The notes: generated by a model from the letters alone, not told the origin. Positions 35,882 through 45,842 are shown, numbered from the stretch's first letter. The stretch: 64,000 nt of DNA from Halegenticoccus soli (GCF_002844195.1 NZ_PEND01000005.1:310001-374000), one strand, 5' to 3'. Program-made: numbers and translations.

Positions 35882-36670
35882 CTACGAGTAGGTCATGTTG
35901 AGCTCGGTGACGTTCGCGGCGCTCTGGACGAGCTCCGGGATCTCCTCGTCGAACCGCTCGCCCTTCATGCGGCTCATCGGTCCGGAGACGCTGATCGCGC
36001 CAACGGCGTACCCGTTCTGGCCGATAATCGGCGCGGCGACACAGCGCAGCCCGGAGAGCCGCTCGCCGTCGTCCTGGGCGTACCCGCGCTCGCGGATGGC
36101 CGCGAGCTCCTCCTCCAGCACCTCGCGGTCCGTGACCGTCTGCGGCGTCCGCTCGGGGAGCCCCCACCGCTCGATTATCGCGTCGACCTGCTCTTCGGGG
36201 AGGTGCGCGAGAATCGCCTTCCCGAGCGACGTGCAGTGAAGCTTCACCCGCATACCAGCGTGAGTGTCGACCCGCACGGCCTGCGCGCCCCTCGCCCGGT
36301 AGACGTACACGCCCTCGCCGTGCTCTTCGACGAGCAGGTTGGCCAGCTCGCCGGTCTTCTCCGCGAGGTGGTCGACCTGCGGCTTCGCCACATCGTAGAT
36401 GCGCATCCGGTTGCGCGCGTGCTCGCCGAAGTCGAGGAACTTGAGTCCGACGCGGTAGGTGTCTCCGTCCCGCACCACGTACTCGTTCTGTCGCAGCGTG
36501 TTGAGATGGCTGTACACCGTGCTCTTCGGGATGTGCAGCTCCTTCGCTAACTCCGTGACCCCGGCGCCCTCCAGGCGCTTCAGCGCCTCCAGGACGCGCA
36601 GCGAGGTTTCCAGCGCCCCGATCCGTCCTTCGGTTTTTGCGGCCATGGTTTGCTGGCCGTTCACACTCAT
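35882..36670 (-). CDS. IclR-family transcriptional regulator
   Basis: A 262-residue regulator with a winged helix (VTELAKELHIPKSTVYSHL, residues ~40-58) and an IclR effector domain (LHCTSLGKAILAHLPEE, GLRCVAAPIIGQNGYAVGA, ISVSGPMSRMKGERF). The ATG at 36670 (MSVNGQQTMAAK) is taken as start; Met at 36646 is an alternative. It lies between uxuA and a fumarylacetoacetase-family gene and probably controls local sugar-acid genes. Confidence 0.92.
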   Translation of the reverse strand: MSVNGQQTMAAKTEGRIGALETSLRVLEALKRLEGAGVTELAKELHIPKSTVYSHLNTLRQNEYVVRDGDTYRVGLKFLDFGEHARNRMRIYDVAKPQVDHLAEKTGELANLLVEEHGEGVYVYRARGAQAVRVDTHAGMRVKLHCTSLGKAILAHLPEEQVDAIIERWGLPERTPQTVTDREVLEEELAAIRERGYAQDDGERLSGLRCVAAPIIGQNGYAVGAISVSGPMSRMKGERFDEEIPELVQSAANVTELNMTYS

Positions 36671-36673
36671 CAC

Positions 36674-36686
36674 ACAAAACGTTTGT
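36674..36686. promoter_or_regulatory. Possible IclR operator, palindrome AAACGTTT
   Basis: ACAAAACGTTTGT lies directly upstream of the IclR start codon and contains the perfect 8-bp palindrome AAACGTTT. Its position suggests autoregulation, but no second copy with the same extended sequence was identified. Confidence 0.35.
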
Positions 36687-36978
36687 TCATCATCATCGGA
36701 CAGGACGTGCGAGAGTCGGTTGCGTCCGAGGAGGCGGAACGAGCGTTCCGCACGCCAGTACGGGAGCGGAAATCGGCGCGTTCCGGAACGCGCTCGCGGG
36801 CCCGCCGTCTTGGGATTCACCCGGAGGGAAGAGGACCGCGCTCGAAACACAGATGCTGCGCCGACACCGGTCGAAAAATCTGAACGAGGGGGAGAGCGTC
36901 TTGGAGGGAGGTCCCCCACGAGACGAGTCGTTTGTCACGGACGGAAGAGCTTTGAGGGCTCTCGCGACAGTTTCCCGC

Positions 36979-37710
36979 ATGCACCGCGTTCGCTTTCGCG
37001 ACCCGGCGGGCAGCGTTCGAAACGGCACGTGGACCGATGACGGCATCCGCTTCGGGGGCGAAACGTACGACCCCGCCGACGTGGACGTTCTGCCGCCGAC
37101 CGAGCCGACGAAGATCGTCTGCATCGGGCTCAACTACGAGAAACACGCCGAGGAGTCGGGGATGGAGATCCCGGACCGGCCGCTGTTGTTCCTGAAACCG
37201 CCGAACACGCTCGCCGCCCACGGCGACACGATCACGCTGCCGGCCGGGAAGGAGCGCGTCGACTACGAGGCGGAACTGGGCGTCGTGATCGGCGCGCAGT
37301 GCCGCAACGTCGCCGCGGACGAGGCGATGGACGTCGTCGCCGGCTTCACCTGCGTCAACGACGTCTCCAACCGCGACGACCAGGAAGTAGAGCAGAACTG
37401 GATCCGCGGGAAGGCGTTCGACGGGGCCGCGCCCGTCGGTCCCGTCGTCGCCACGCCGGACGAGGTGCCGGACGACGCGCGGATCACCCTCCGCGTCAAC
37501 GGCGAGACGAAGCAGGACTCCTCGCGGGCGGACTTCATCTTCTCCGTGCCGGAGCTCATCGAGGAGATCACGACCTACATGACGCTCGAACCCGGCGACA
37601 TTATTTCAACGGGGACGCCCGAGGGCGTCGGCCCGCTCTCGGACGACGACCGGGTCGAGGTCGAGATCGAGGGCGTCGGCACGCTCGAACACGGTGTCCG
37701 CGCCGAGTAG
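36979..37710 (+). CDS. Fumarylacetoacetate hydrolase-family protein
   Basis: A 243-residue FAH-fold enzyme with VCIGLNYEKHAEESG, LFLKPPNTLAAHGD, VDYEAELGVVIGAQ (metal Glu pair), VNDVSNRDDQ, RGKAFDGAAPVGPVV and STGTPEGVGPL. Members hydrolyse or decarboxylate acylpyruvates or dehydrate 2-keto-3-deoxy acids. It is distinct from the XacE-type FAH gene at 51958, and its role here may be on 2-keto-3-deoxy sugar acids. The start ATG at 36979 begins the conserved region; upstream in-frame sequence overlaps the IclR promoter. Confidence 0.9.
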   Translation: MHRVRFRDPAGSVRNGTWTDDGIRFGGETYDPADVDVLPPTEPTKIVCIGLNYEKHAEESGMEIPDRPLLFLKPPNTLAAHGDTITLPAGKERVDYEAELGVVIGAQCRNVAADEAMDVVAGFTCVNDVSNRDDQEVEQNWIRGKAFDGAAPVGPVVATPDEVPDDARITLRVNGETKQDSSRADFIFSVPELIEEITTYMTLEPGDIISTGTPEGVGPLSDDDRVEVEIEGVGTLEHGVRAE

Positions 37711-37734
37711 ACCTCGCTCCTCTTCCACCCGTAC

Positions 37735-37744
37735 GCTTATATTT
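37735..37744 (+). promoter_or_regulatory. TATA box of the zinc alcohol dehydrogenase gene
   Basis: CTTATATTTC lies about 27 nt upstream of the ATG at 37766. Confidence 0.5.
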
Positions 37745-37765
37745 CCGCGAGAGGGATTCGCTGGC

Positions 37766-38809
37766 ATGCGCGGACTCGCCAAGACGAGCCGGAGCCGCGG
37801 CGCGATGGAACTGATCGACCTCCCGAAGCCGGAGCCGGGACCCAACGAGGCGCTGGTCGAGGTGGACTACGCGGGCCTCTGCGGGAGCGACGCCGGCATC
37901 TACAAGTTCAAGTCGGCCTTCGAGCGCATGAACCTCCCCACCGTCATCGGGCACGAGTACTCGGGGCGCGTCGTCGAAATTGGGGAGGACGTCGCGGCGT
38001 TCTCGCCGGGCGACCGCGTGGTCGAACGGCCCATCCGCGGGTGCGGCGAGTGCTATCAGTGCGAGATCGGCGAGGGGAACGTCTGCCAGAGCGCGTCCAT
38101 CACCGGCGTCGATCACGACGGCGCGTACGCGGGCTACATCGCTGTCCCGGAGCAGGCGCTGCACCGCGTGCCGGACGACGTCCCCGCGAAACACGCCGCG
38201 CTCGTCGAACCGACGAGCATCGGGGCCCGTGCAGTCATCAGGAACTCACGGGTCACCGCCGGCGACCGGGTTATGGTCGCGGGACCCGGTCCGATTGGGC
38301 TGCTCACCGCGCAGATCGCAGACGCGCAGGGCGGGAAGGTGGTCGTCGCCGGCGTCGGGCGCGACGCCGACTACCGCCTCCCGCTCGCGGAGGAACTGGG
38401 GTTCGAGACGATCAACGTCGAGGCCGACGACCTGGACGCCCTGCGGGACGACCTGACGGAAGGCGTCGGCTACGACGTCGTCTTCGATACGACCGGCCAC
38501 CCCTCCGGGTTGAAGATGGCCGTCGACGAGGTCCGCAAGGGCGGCCAGATCGTCCTCGTCGGCCAGACCGGCGAGACGACGATGGCGTACTCGCCGCTCG
38601 TCCGCGCGGAGATCGACCTCCAGTGCTCGTACGCCTCGACGTACGACGACTTCGAACGGTCACTACGCATGATCCGCTCGGGCGACGTCGACTGCGAGAC
38701 GTTCCTCGACGACCGGTTCTCGCTCTCGGACGCCGACGACGCCTTCGAGACGTTCCTTGAGGGCGGAACCGCCAAGCCGGTCTTCGACGTGTCGGAACTG
38801 CGCGCGTAG
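37766..38809 (+). CDS. Zinc-dependent medium-chain dehydrogenase
   Basis: A 347-residue MDR-family polyol or sugar-acid dehydrogenase. The catalytic zinc site is formed by the Cys of YAGLCGSDAG and the His-Glu of IGHEYSGRV. The structural zinc cysteines are in RGCGECYQCEIGEGNVCQ. The cofactor motif is VAGPGPIGLLTAQIA. It resembles threonine/sorbitol/galactonate-type dehydrogenases and would oxidise a hydroxyl group on a sugar or sugar acid. It follows the FAH-family gene by 55 nt but has its own promoter. Confidence 0.92.
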   Translation: MRGLAKTSRSRGAMELIDLPKPEPGPNEALVEVDYAGLCGSDAGIYKFKSAFERMNLPTVIGHEYSGRVVEIGEDVAAFSPGDRVVERPIRGCGECYQCEIGEGNVCQSASITGVDHDGAYAGYIAVPEQALHRVPDDVPAKHAALVEPTSIGARAVIRNSRVTAGDRVMVAGPGPIGLLTAQIADAQGGKVVVAGVGRDADYRLPLAEELGFETINVEADDLDALRDDLTEGVGYDVVFDTTGHPSGLKMAVDEVRKGGQIVLVGQTGETTMAYSPLVRAEIDLQCSYASTYDDFERSLRMIRSGDVDCETFLDDRFSLSDADDAFETFLEGGTAKPVFDVSELRA

Positions 38810-39004
38810 GCCACGCCGTCCGCCGCTGAGGGATCGCACTGTCCATCGCCGAAGTGCCGACGTCGCCCGTCGACGCCGTCGACACGTCCGGTACGAGACA
38901 CGAGGTGATTGACGCGTTCGGCGACGGGCGAACACCCTCCGAGTCGAAGTTGGAGCACGTCACGTCGGAGCGTTTTTGTGAGTGCCGAGGACTCATCACA
39001 GACA

Positions 39005-40078
39005 ATGATCGACTGGATCGACAACTACGACGCGCGGGATTGGCAGACGACGACGGAGGGAGAGCTCAGGTACGCCCTGATCGGGCTCGGGTGGTGGACG
39101 ACGGACGTGGCGCTTCCCGCGATCGAGGCATCCGACAACGGCAGGACGACGGTTCTTGTGAGCAGTTCCGCCGAGAAGGCGGAACGGGTCGCCGCCGACC
39201 ACGACGTCGAGCGCGGGATCAGCTACGACGAGTTCCACGACGGCGCAGCGAGCGACTCCTACGACGCCGTCTACGTCGGGACGCCGAACGCGTACCACCT
39301 CGACTACGCGGAGACGGCCGCGGGACTCGGAAAGGCGGTTCTCACCGAGAAACCGATGGAGGCGACGGTCGAGCGCGCCGAGCGGATGGTCAAGGTCTGC
39401 GAGGACGCCGGTGTGCCACTGATGGTCGCCTACCGGATGCAGACCGATCCGGCGGTCCGTCGCGCGCGCGAACTCGTCGACGAGGGGTTCCTCGGCGACC
39501 CCGTGTCAGTGTACGGCAACAACAGCCAGCCCCTCCTGGAGATGATTCCCGACACGGACCAGTGGCGGCTCGACCCGGACCTCTCGGGGTACGGGACGTC
39601 GGTGATGGACCTGGGCATCTACTCCATCAACACGACGCGCTTTCTGCTCCGTCGAGAGCCCATCGAGGTCACTTCGAGCATGGAGTCGCGCCACGAGGCG
39701 TTCGCCGACGTGCCCGACGAGCGGTCGGCCTCGATCCTCCGCTTCGAGGACGGCGTCCGGATGATCTCGACGTCGAGCCAGAACGCCCACGAGGACACCC
39801 ACCTGAAGCTCACGGGGACGGAGGGGCAGATCGAACTCCATCCCGCGTTCCACGGCGAGTGTACGCTCCACCTCTCGCGGGGCGACGTCTCCGTCCGCGT
39901 CACCCATGAGGCGTTCGACGCCGAGCAGGAGATGCGGGAGGAGTTCGACTACTTCGCGGATCGCGTGCTCTCGGGCGGCGACATCTACCCCGACGGGCGG
40001 CACGGACTACGGGACATGCGTATCATTGCGGCGATTCACGAGGCCGCAGAGCGCGGCGAAACTATCAACTTGGAGTGA
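39005..40078 (+). CDS. Gfo6-like D-xylose 1-dehydrogenase (Gfo/Idh/MocA family)
   Basis: A 357-residue NAD(P)-dependent oxidoreductase. The start MIDWIDNYDARDWQ leads into RYALIGLGWWTTDVALPAI, VYVGTPNAYHLDY, LTEKPMEATVERAERMV, AYRMQTDPAVRRARELV and QWRLDPDLSGYGTSVMDLG. This matches, from memory, the haloarchaeal xylose dehydrogenases (XacA/Gfo6) that start oxidative pentose degradation. With XacE and XacF at 50-53 kb it supplies part of that pathway. Related activities on arabinose or hexoses are possible. Confidence 0.88.
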   Translation: MIDWIDNYDARDWQTTTEGELRYALIGLGWWTTDVALPAIEASDNGRTTVLVSSSAEKAERVAADHDVERGISYDEFHDGAASDSYDAVYVGTPNAYHLDYAETAAGLGKAVLTEKPMEATVERAERMVKVCEDAGVPLMVAYRMQTDPAVRRARELVDEGFLGDPVSVYGNNSQPLLEMIPDTDQWRLDPDLSGYGTSVMDLGIYSINTTRFLLRREPIEVTSSMESRHEAFADVPDERSASILRFEDGVRMISTSSQNAHEDTHLKLTGTEGQIELHPAFHGECTLHLSRGDVSVRVTHEAFDAEQEMREEFDYFADRVLSGGDIYPDGRHGLRDMRIIAAIHEAAERGETINLE

Positions 40079-40265
40079 CTCAAGCTATCGAGATTTCAGT
40101 GTGAGTTGAGTAGCACGTCGTTTCGAACAGGTAAACGTACTCTGCGCTGGCTTCTTCGAAAAAATCGTTCCGAGAACCGTTAAGCTAGCCGGAAAATTAA
40201 TTACTCTTGCCTGTGAGTTGCTAGCTCGAGCCAAGAACGGCGATTGCGAATCACAGCCTATCAAG

Positions 40266-40294
40266 CTAAGAACGGAGGGATCTCTCGTTCTTAG
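40266..40294. repeat. Stem-loop with 9-bp arms
   Basis: CTAAGAACG and CGTTCTTAG pair perfectly across an 11-nt loop. It could be a terminator for the upstream dehydrogenase gene or the end of a decayed element. Confidence 0.5.
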
Positions 40295-40480
40295 ATCGGG
40301 CCATTGTCAGCCATATCCTGTGCCAGGTCGCTCGGTGCCTTCTTGGCTCGTTCCTTCGGTTACCAGTTTTGCGGGAAAGTCCCTCTGTCAGGCGTAGGAC
40401 CGTCAATTAAGCTATTTGCGATGGACTTCGATACCCCCTGTACCCAGTGAACTCAGTATTTGGTGTCAGCGTACAAAACC

Positions 40481-40490
40481 ATTATATAAC
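40481..40490 (+). promoter_or_regulatory. TATA box of the second ABC transporter operon
   Basis: ATTATATAAC lies about 26 nt upstream of the ATG at 40511, giving a leaderless transcript. Confidence 0.6.
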
Positions 40491-40510
40491 ACATTCTCAT
40501 TGTCTTCCCT

Positions 40511-41905
40511 ATGGAACAGAGCACTTACCAGAATAAGATCGTAAATAGAAGAAACTATCTTCGGCTCGCAGGTGGCAGTGTCGCAGTGAGCCTTGCTGGA
40601 TGCGTCGGAGGCCTTGGAGGCGGCGGTGGTGGCGGTTCACCTGGAGCTCAGGTAGAAAACGAAAGTAATCCAGCAGGCTCCTACCAAGGAGTATCACTTA
40701 ACTTCGCAACAAGTTCCCTTTACGGAGAGATCTGGCAGGATCTGGCAAATAAATTCTCGGAGGAAACTGGCATCGAAGTCAACGTCTCCTCGTATGCACA
40801 GAGCGAGATGCTGACCCAGCTGCTCAATCAGTTCCGAGCACGCGAAGCGTCCTTCGACGCGTTCATCAGCGACGTCATCTGGACGGGGTCTTTCATGGAA
40901 CCCGGGTTCGCAGAGGACCTCGGGCCGTACTTCAACTCACCACTAGCTAACGACGGATACGACTACGGCGACCACTTGGAGGTGTTTGCGAAGAACTACG
41001 GCCAGTGGAAAGGAACGCGCTACGGGCTACCCTGGTACGGCGACGTCATGAAACTCGTTGTTCGCAAGGACGTCCTCGAGAAACATGCCGACGCATACAA
41101 ATCCAAACACGGCGAATCTATCATGCCATCCTATCCGAAGGGGTACAAAAGCTACGACAAGTTCAACCGCGTCGCCAAGTTCATGCACGACAACGGTTGG
41201 GACATGGGCCTGGAGGGTCAACGCGGCTGGAACATCGTCTACTACTACCCTAACCGCTTCTCCGCCGAGACCGGACAGGCTGAGATGCTCAACGAGAACG
41301 GAAATTCGCGTCTTGGCTCGAAGGGCGCTGAGACCGCACTGCAGCACTACGTCGACCAGGCGCAGTGGGCGCGCAACCCACTCTCGACGGCGTACACGCA
41401 GAGCCGCGACCAGTTCCTTGACGGCAAAACGTGGGCGGTCGAGCAGTGGGGAACGGCGACCGCGAAATTCATCGACAAGTACGGCTGGGAGGAAGGCGTC
41501 CGCGTCACGCTCACGCCGGGGGGATGGCCAAACCTCGGCGGGTGGGGCGTGCTCTTGAACACCTACTCGGATCAGGAAAAGAAGGACGCCGCGTTCCTCC
41601 TCGCCCAGTGGGCGACCTCCAAGGAGATGGACAAGTACAGCTACACCGAACACGGCGTCACGCCGACTCGGGCATCGTCGTTCACGGAGGACATCAAAAA
41701 GCAATACCCACAAGCTCGATACCACGATCCCAAAGAGAATCCAGGTATTCGAAAGCTCTCGCTACGGCCACGCAATCCGAAGTATCAGGAGCTGGGAGAC
41801 ACGATGCAGACCCAGATCAGCGAAGCACTCTCCGGCAGTTCGAGCGTCTCGGAGACGATCACGACCATCCACCAGGAGTGGCAGAACATCATGAGCGGGG
41901 ACTGA
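40511..41905 (+). CDS. Sugar ABC transporter substrate-binding lipoprotein
   Basis: A 464-residue family-1-type binding protein. The signal has NRRNYLRLAGGS followed by the lipobox SLAGC and a Gly-rich linker, so it is a Tat-exported lipoprotein. The body shows LYGEIWQDLANKFSEETGI, DAFISDVIWTGSF and GGWPNLGGWGVLLNTYS. Codon use in the first ~200 bases is more AT-rich than in the rest of the gene. It heads a complete binding protein, two permeases and ATPase operon (40511-44789). Confidence 0.94.
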   Translation: MEQSTYQNKIVNRRNYLRLAGGSVAVSLAGCVGGLGGGGGGGSPGAQVENESNPAGSYQGVSLNFATSSLYGEIWQDLANKFSEETGIEVNVSSYAQSEMLTQLLNQFRAREASFDAFISDVIWTGSFMEPGFAEDLGPYFNSPLANDGYDYGDHLEVFAKNYGQWKGTRYGLPWYGDVMKLVVRKDVLEKHADAYKSKHGESIMPSYPKGYKSYDKFNRVAKFMHDNGWDMGLEGQRGWNIVYYYPNRFSAETGQAEMLNENGNSRLGSKGAETALQHYVDQAQWARNPLSTAYTQSRDQFLDGKTWAVEQWGTATAKFIDKYGWEEGVRVTLTPGGWPNLGGWGVLLNTYSDQEKKDAAFLLAQWATSKEMDKYSYTEHGVTPTRASSFTEDIKKQYPQARYHDPKENPGIRKLSLRPRNPKYQELGDTMQTQISEALSGSSSVSETITTIHQEWQNIMSGD

Positions 41906-41914
41906 CAACGAATC

Positions 41915-42835
41915 ATGAGCACCCTCGACACCTCAGCCATCCGGAAATCGCTTCACGGGCGACTGGACGACGATCGGACGATAGCCTGGCTGTTCGTCGC
42001 TCCGGCGGTGGTTCTTCTCCTGTTGGTCGCTATTTATCCGTTCTTGACGATGATCTACAACAGTCTCTTCAATTTCACCCAAGCCGGGCGGATAGACACC
42101 TTCGTCGCATTTCAAAACTACACAACCGTGCTCTCCGACGCGCGATTCATCGGAGCGACAGGATTCACGGTCGCATACGTCGTCGTCGTCGTGACGGTGG
42201 AATTCCTGCTCGGAATGGGTATCTCGTTGCTTATCTACAGCAAGCACGTCAAACGCCGTCAGCTACTCGTCGTTCTGAGCCTGCCGCCGATGATGTTGAG
42301 TCCCGTCGTCACCGGCCTCACCTGGCGGATGTTGCTCACGCCGGAGTACGGCATGGTGAACCACCTGTTCGGAACCGACATCGCGTGGCTGGCCTCCAGA
42401 CCGTGGTCGGCGGTCGCCGTGATCGTCGCTGATATCTGGATGTGGACGCCCCTGTTCGTGCTGGTGTTCACCGCGACGATGCAGTCGATACCGAACGTCT
42501 ACTACGAAGCCGCTCGGGTGGACGGAATGAGCCGCTGGCAGCAGTTCAAATGGGTCACGCTTCCGCAGATGCGTACGGCTATTGCCATCGTCCTGCTGCT
42601 GCGCGTCGTCAGAGCATTCAAGGTGTTCCCGAAAGTGCAGGTACTCACGCTCGGCGGTCCGGGCTCCTACACCGAGACGATCGCGATGATCACGTACAAC
42701 TACGGGTTCAGATTCTTCGATCTCGGGCGGGCGAACGCGGCCGGTGTGCTCTACTGGTTACTGATGTTCGGCGCCGCGTATCTCATCTTCAAATCCGTCG
42801 CGGAAGAACTCATCTCGGCGAAGGAGGGTTACTGA
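41915..42835 (+). CDS. Sugar ABC transporter permease (MalF type)
   Basis: A 306-residue permease with six hydrophobic segments, first IAWLFVAPAVVLLLLVAIYP. The EAA loop is YEAARVDGMSRWQQFKWVTL. It begins 9 nt after the binding-protein gene and its stop overlaps the next start by one base (TGATG). Confidence 0.94.
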   Translation: MSTLDTSAIRKSLHGRLDDDRTIAWLFVAPAVVLLLLVAIYPFLTMIYNSLFNFTQAGRIDTFVAFQNYTTVLSDARFIGATGFTVAYVVVVVTVEFLLGMGISLLIYSKHVKRRQLLVVLSLPPMMLSPVVTGLTWRMLLTPEYGMVNHLFGTDIAWLASRPWSAVAVIVADIWMWTPLFVLVFTATMQSIPNVYYEAARVDGMSRWQQFKWVTLPQMRTAIAIVLLLRVVRAFKVFPKVQVLTLGGPGSYTETIAMITYNYGFRFFDLGRANAAGVLYWLLMFGAAYLIFKSVAEELISAKEGY

Positions 42836-43665
42836 TGGAGCTTACCAAGTTACACAACTACTCACGGCTTGTGACGCGAGCGGCAGTGTTCGCCGTCATC
42901 GGACTCTGGCTGATCTGGATCTGGGGTCCCCTCGTTTGGGACTTCTTTACCGGATTGGCGGTCAACCCGCAGACGGATCCCCCACAGCTCATTCCCACGC
43001 AGTTCACGCTCGAGCACTACCGAAACGTCCTCTTCGCGGAGGATATGCCGACGTACATCAGAAACAGCGTCATCGTCACGACCGTCAGCACTGCAATCTC
43101 GGTGAGCGTCGGCGCGCTCGCCGCGTATGCGCTGACCCGCTACGACCCCGGTGACGGACAGGTGAGCTTCTTTATTCTGAGTATGCGCTTTCTCCCGCCC
43201 ATCGCCGTTGCGATTCCGATCTACATGATGTTCGTCGGCATCGGCTGGATCAACACCTGGCGAGTGTTGATTCTCGCCTACCTGCCGATCGGGATCCCCA
43301 TCTCGACGTGGATCATGCTCATTTTCTTCCAGCGCATCCCGAAAGAACTAGAAGAAGCGAGTAGAATCGACGGTTGGTCACGAATCCAGACGTGGCGGCG
43401 GGTCGTCCTCCCACTGGCCGCGCCTGGCATCTCCAGTGCCGCGATTCTGACGGCGATCCTCATGTGGAACGAGTACGTACTTGCGCTCGTGCTCACCACG
43501 ACCAAGGAGGCACAAACGATCCCGATTTACCTGGCGGGGTTCGTCACGACTCGCGGCATCCTCTGGGGTCGAATGGGCGCGGCGACGATGATTGCCATCA
43601 CGCCCATCGTCATTCTGTCGTTCCTCGCCCAAGAGCGGCTCGTCGCGGGATTCACGCTCGAATAA
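42835..43665 (+). CDS. Sugar ABC transporter permease (MalG type)
   Basis: A 276-residue permease with six hydrophobic segments, first AVFAVIGLWLIWIWGPLVW, and the EAA loop LEEASRIDGWSRIQTWRRVV. The ATG at 42835 sits in the TGATG junction with the preceding permease gene; the longer in-frame extension overlaps that gene and is not used. Confidence 0.94.
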   Translation: MELTKLHNYSRLVTRAAVFAVIGLWLIWIWGPLVWDFFTGLAVNPQTDPPQLIPTQFTLEHYRNVLFAEDMPTYIRNSVIVTTVSTAISVSVGALAAYALTRYDPGDGQVSFFILSMRFLPPIAVAIPIYMMFVGIGWINTWRVLILAYLPIGIPISTWIMLIFFQRIPKELEEASRIDGWSRIQTWRRVVLPLAAPGISSAAILTAILMWNEYVLALVLTTTKEAQTIPIYLAGFVTTRGILWGRMGAATMIAITPIVILSFLAQERLVAGFTLE

Positions 43666-43694
43666 TAGGAAACCAAACGGAGACTCACAACATC

Positions 43695-44789
43695 ATGGCA
43701 CGAACCGAACTCGATGAATTGCGGAAGGAGTATGGTGACCTCGTCGCGGTCAACGACGTATCGTTGACACTGAACGATGGAGAGTTCCTGGTCCTCCTCG
43801 GACCCTCCGGGTGCGGAAAGAGTACTACGCTTCGAATGCTCGCTGGACTCGAAGATCCAACCGACGGCGAGATACTGGTCGACGGCGAAGTCGTCAACGA
43901 CCGAGGACCGCACAGGCGTGACTTCGCGATGGTGTTCCAGCAGATCGCACTCTATCCCCACATGACGGTGCGGGAGAACATCTCCTCACCGCTGCGAGCG
44001 AACGGCGTCGACAAAGATACCATCGAAGATCGGGTTCAGCGGACCGCCGAGATGCTCGACATCGGCGAGTTGCTCGACCGGAAACCGGGCGCGCTCTCCG
44101 GGGGCCAACAGCAACGCGTCGCCATCGGCCGGGCGTTGATCCGTGAACCGCGGGCGTTCCTACTCGACGAGCCGTTTTCGAAGCTCGACCAGAAGCTCCG
44201 GATACAGCTCCAAAAAGAACTCAAGAGGCTGCAGGAGGAGATGGACGTGACGACCGTCTTCGTCACTCACGACCAGGAGGAGGCAATGGTTCTCGCCGAT
44301 CGTATTGCCGTGATGGACGACGGCGAACTGCAGCAGGTCGATACGCCGGAACAGCTCTACCGGTTTCCCGCTAACGAGTTCGTCGCCGACTTCATCGGCA
44401 ACCCCACGATGAACTTCTTCGAGGCCGATGTCTCCCACGGCACTATCGCCGTAGACGGCGTACCGTATGATCCGCCGGAAATAAACGGCCACCTGGAGTC
44501 GGTTCGCCGGATGGCCGCTCGACCGGAAGACATCACGCCGGTCCCTGCGGACGACGCTGACGGACTCGTAGCAACGGTCGAACTCGTTGAGATGCGGGGC
44601 ACAACAACTTACCTCATCGTCGACTGCGACGGGAAGGAGTTGACGGTGCTGCAACCCGACGAGCAGCGGATAGGGGAAGACGACCACGTCAGGCTCGAAT
44701 TCGACTTCGAGAACGTCTCCTTTTTCGACGGAGAGGGTGACCTCGTTCGACAGACGGAGCACGACCGCACGGAGACCTCTATTCGGTGA
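43695..44789 (+). CDS. Sugar ABC transporter ATPase (MalK/UgpC type)
   Basis: A 364-residue ATPase: Walker [11 protein letters not shown]-loop [13 protein letters not shown], signature ALSGGQQQR, Walker [14 protein letters not shown] and H-loop VTHDQEEAM, followed by a regulatory OB-type domain of ~120 residues. The Walker B-D-loop reads [10 protein letters not shown] rather than the usual EPLSNLDAKL of the first transporter's ATPase, so the two systems are not recent duplicates. Last gene of the operon. Confidence 0.95.
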   Translation: MARTELDELRKEYGDLVAVNDVSLTLNDGEFLVLLGPSGCGKSTTLRMLAGLEDPTDGEILVDGEVVNDRGPHRRDFAMVFQQIALYPHMTVRENISSPLRANGVDKDTIEDRVQRTAEMLDIGELLDRKPGALSGGQQQRVAIGRALIREPRAFLLDEPFSKLDQKLRIQLQKELKRLQEEMDVTTVFVTHDQEEAMVLADRIAVMDDGELQQVDTPEQLYRFPANEFVADFIGNPTMNFFEADVSHGTIAVDGVPYDPPEINGHLESVRRMAARPEDITPVPADDADGLVATVELVEMRGTTTYLIVDCDGKELTVLQPDEQRIGEDDHVRLEFDFENVSFFDGEGDLVRQTEHDRTETSIR

Positions 44790-44906
44790 TGACAGCAATT
44801 TGTCAATGAAATATTGAACAGCAGGCAGCACCTGTTCGAAAGACAATGAATCTGTATACCATCGGTCACAATTGTTATCTTACAGCATAGAGTTGATAGC
44901 AATGGT

Positions 44907-45824
44907 ATGCTAGGAAATATGTATCTAGCGGGGAAACTCCCGGTCACTGGATCGAAGGTCAGCACCCACAGCTGTTCGGTCACCGCCGGATGCGCCGGAC
45001 TGGAGCTGCTTGAGATTCTTAGGATTCTTTTCTGGATAGCTGTTTTCTGCATTCTCGTTATCGGAATGCTTAGTTCGATACCAGCAGCGCGAGCGCTTGT
45101 CGCCGAGGAACGGGGGAGGACTAACGATGAGCGGCAGGCGTTCGAAGCATTCATCCAACGGGTGAAGTCGCTGTCGCCGGCAGAGTCGTCTCCATCGCCC
45201 GGCGGTATTCAGATACGTACCGAGGATACACAGGACAGAGACGGACTTGAACCTGTCCGACAGGCGTATCGTGAGACAGTCATGGCTACCCCCCATTACA
45301 ATGATGACTACGACGAATCCCTAGAGACGAATCTACGCGAAGAATTTTCGGATGAAATTGCCGTTGCGGTCGTCGAAAGTGGTGATTTCACACCACAATT
45401 AAAGCGTGCTCTCGTGGAAAAAGGAATTAAGTCACGAAAGGAGCGTAAGATGTTACTGCAGGCGCTCGACGCCGAGGCCGACGAGTTAGAAGCAGCACAA
45501 CAGTTACTCCGACGGATCGTTCGAACATGTGAAGCGATTCAATCCCGTCAGCTCGAGCTGCGTTCGTACGACGAACTTACATCAACATGGCAGCGTCTCG
45601 ACTCGCTCGAAGCCAACTGTATTGACTGCTTGTACGACCGGCAGCAATCAATCCACGACGGCCATGTACTTGGCCACCGGCGAGCCAACAGTGATACGAT
45701 CCACGCATATCTCTATGGAGATCTCGACGAAACATATCCAATCTTGGCAGACGGAACACGTGTGTTCGAACTCGTTCAGGATATCAAGCGGGAGATAACA
45801 CAGCTGATCACGACGAAAGACTGA
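44907..45824 (+). CDS. DUF7260-like membrane-anchored protein
   Basis: A 305-residue protein with one N-terminal hydrophobic helix (ILRILFWIAVFCILVIGML, residues ~39-57) followed by a charged coiled-coil-like region (RALVAEERGRTNDERQAFEA) and a conserved block (VRQAYRETVMATPHYNDDYD, REEFSDEIAVAV). This arrangement matches, from memory, the haloarchaeal DUF7260 family of unknown function. It sits between the ABC operon and the IS elements and is more AT-rich than the left part of the window. No catalytic motif is visible. Confidence 0.7.
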   Translation: MLGNMYLAGKLPVTGSKVSTHSCSVTAGCAGLELLEILRILFWIAVFCILVIGMLSSIPAARALVAEERGRTNDERQAFEAFIQRVKSLSPAESSPSPGGIQIRTEDTQDRDGLEPVRQAYRETVMATPHYNDDYDESLETNLREEFSDEIAVAVVESGDFTPQLKRALVEKGIKSRKERKMLLQALDAEADELEAAQQLLRRIVRTCEAIQSRQLELRSYDELTSTWQRLDSLEANCIDCLYDRQQSIHDGHVLGHRRANSDTIHAYLYGDLDETYPILADGTRVFELVQDIKREITQLITTKD

Positions 45825-45842
45825 CCGCTTCCAGGTGAACTA

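Larger units (their letters stand above)
40079..40510. other. Intergenic region with lower GC and a hairpin
   Basis: About 430 nt without a supported gene. Composition changes here from GC-rich to mixed. A stem-loop with 9-bp arms (CTAAGAACG and CGTTCTTAG) lies at 40266-40294. Fragments in several frames resemble decayed coding DNA, possibly an old transposase, but nothing is identifiable. Confidence 0.45.
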
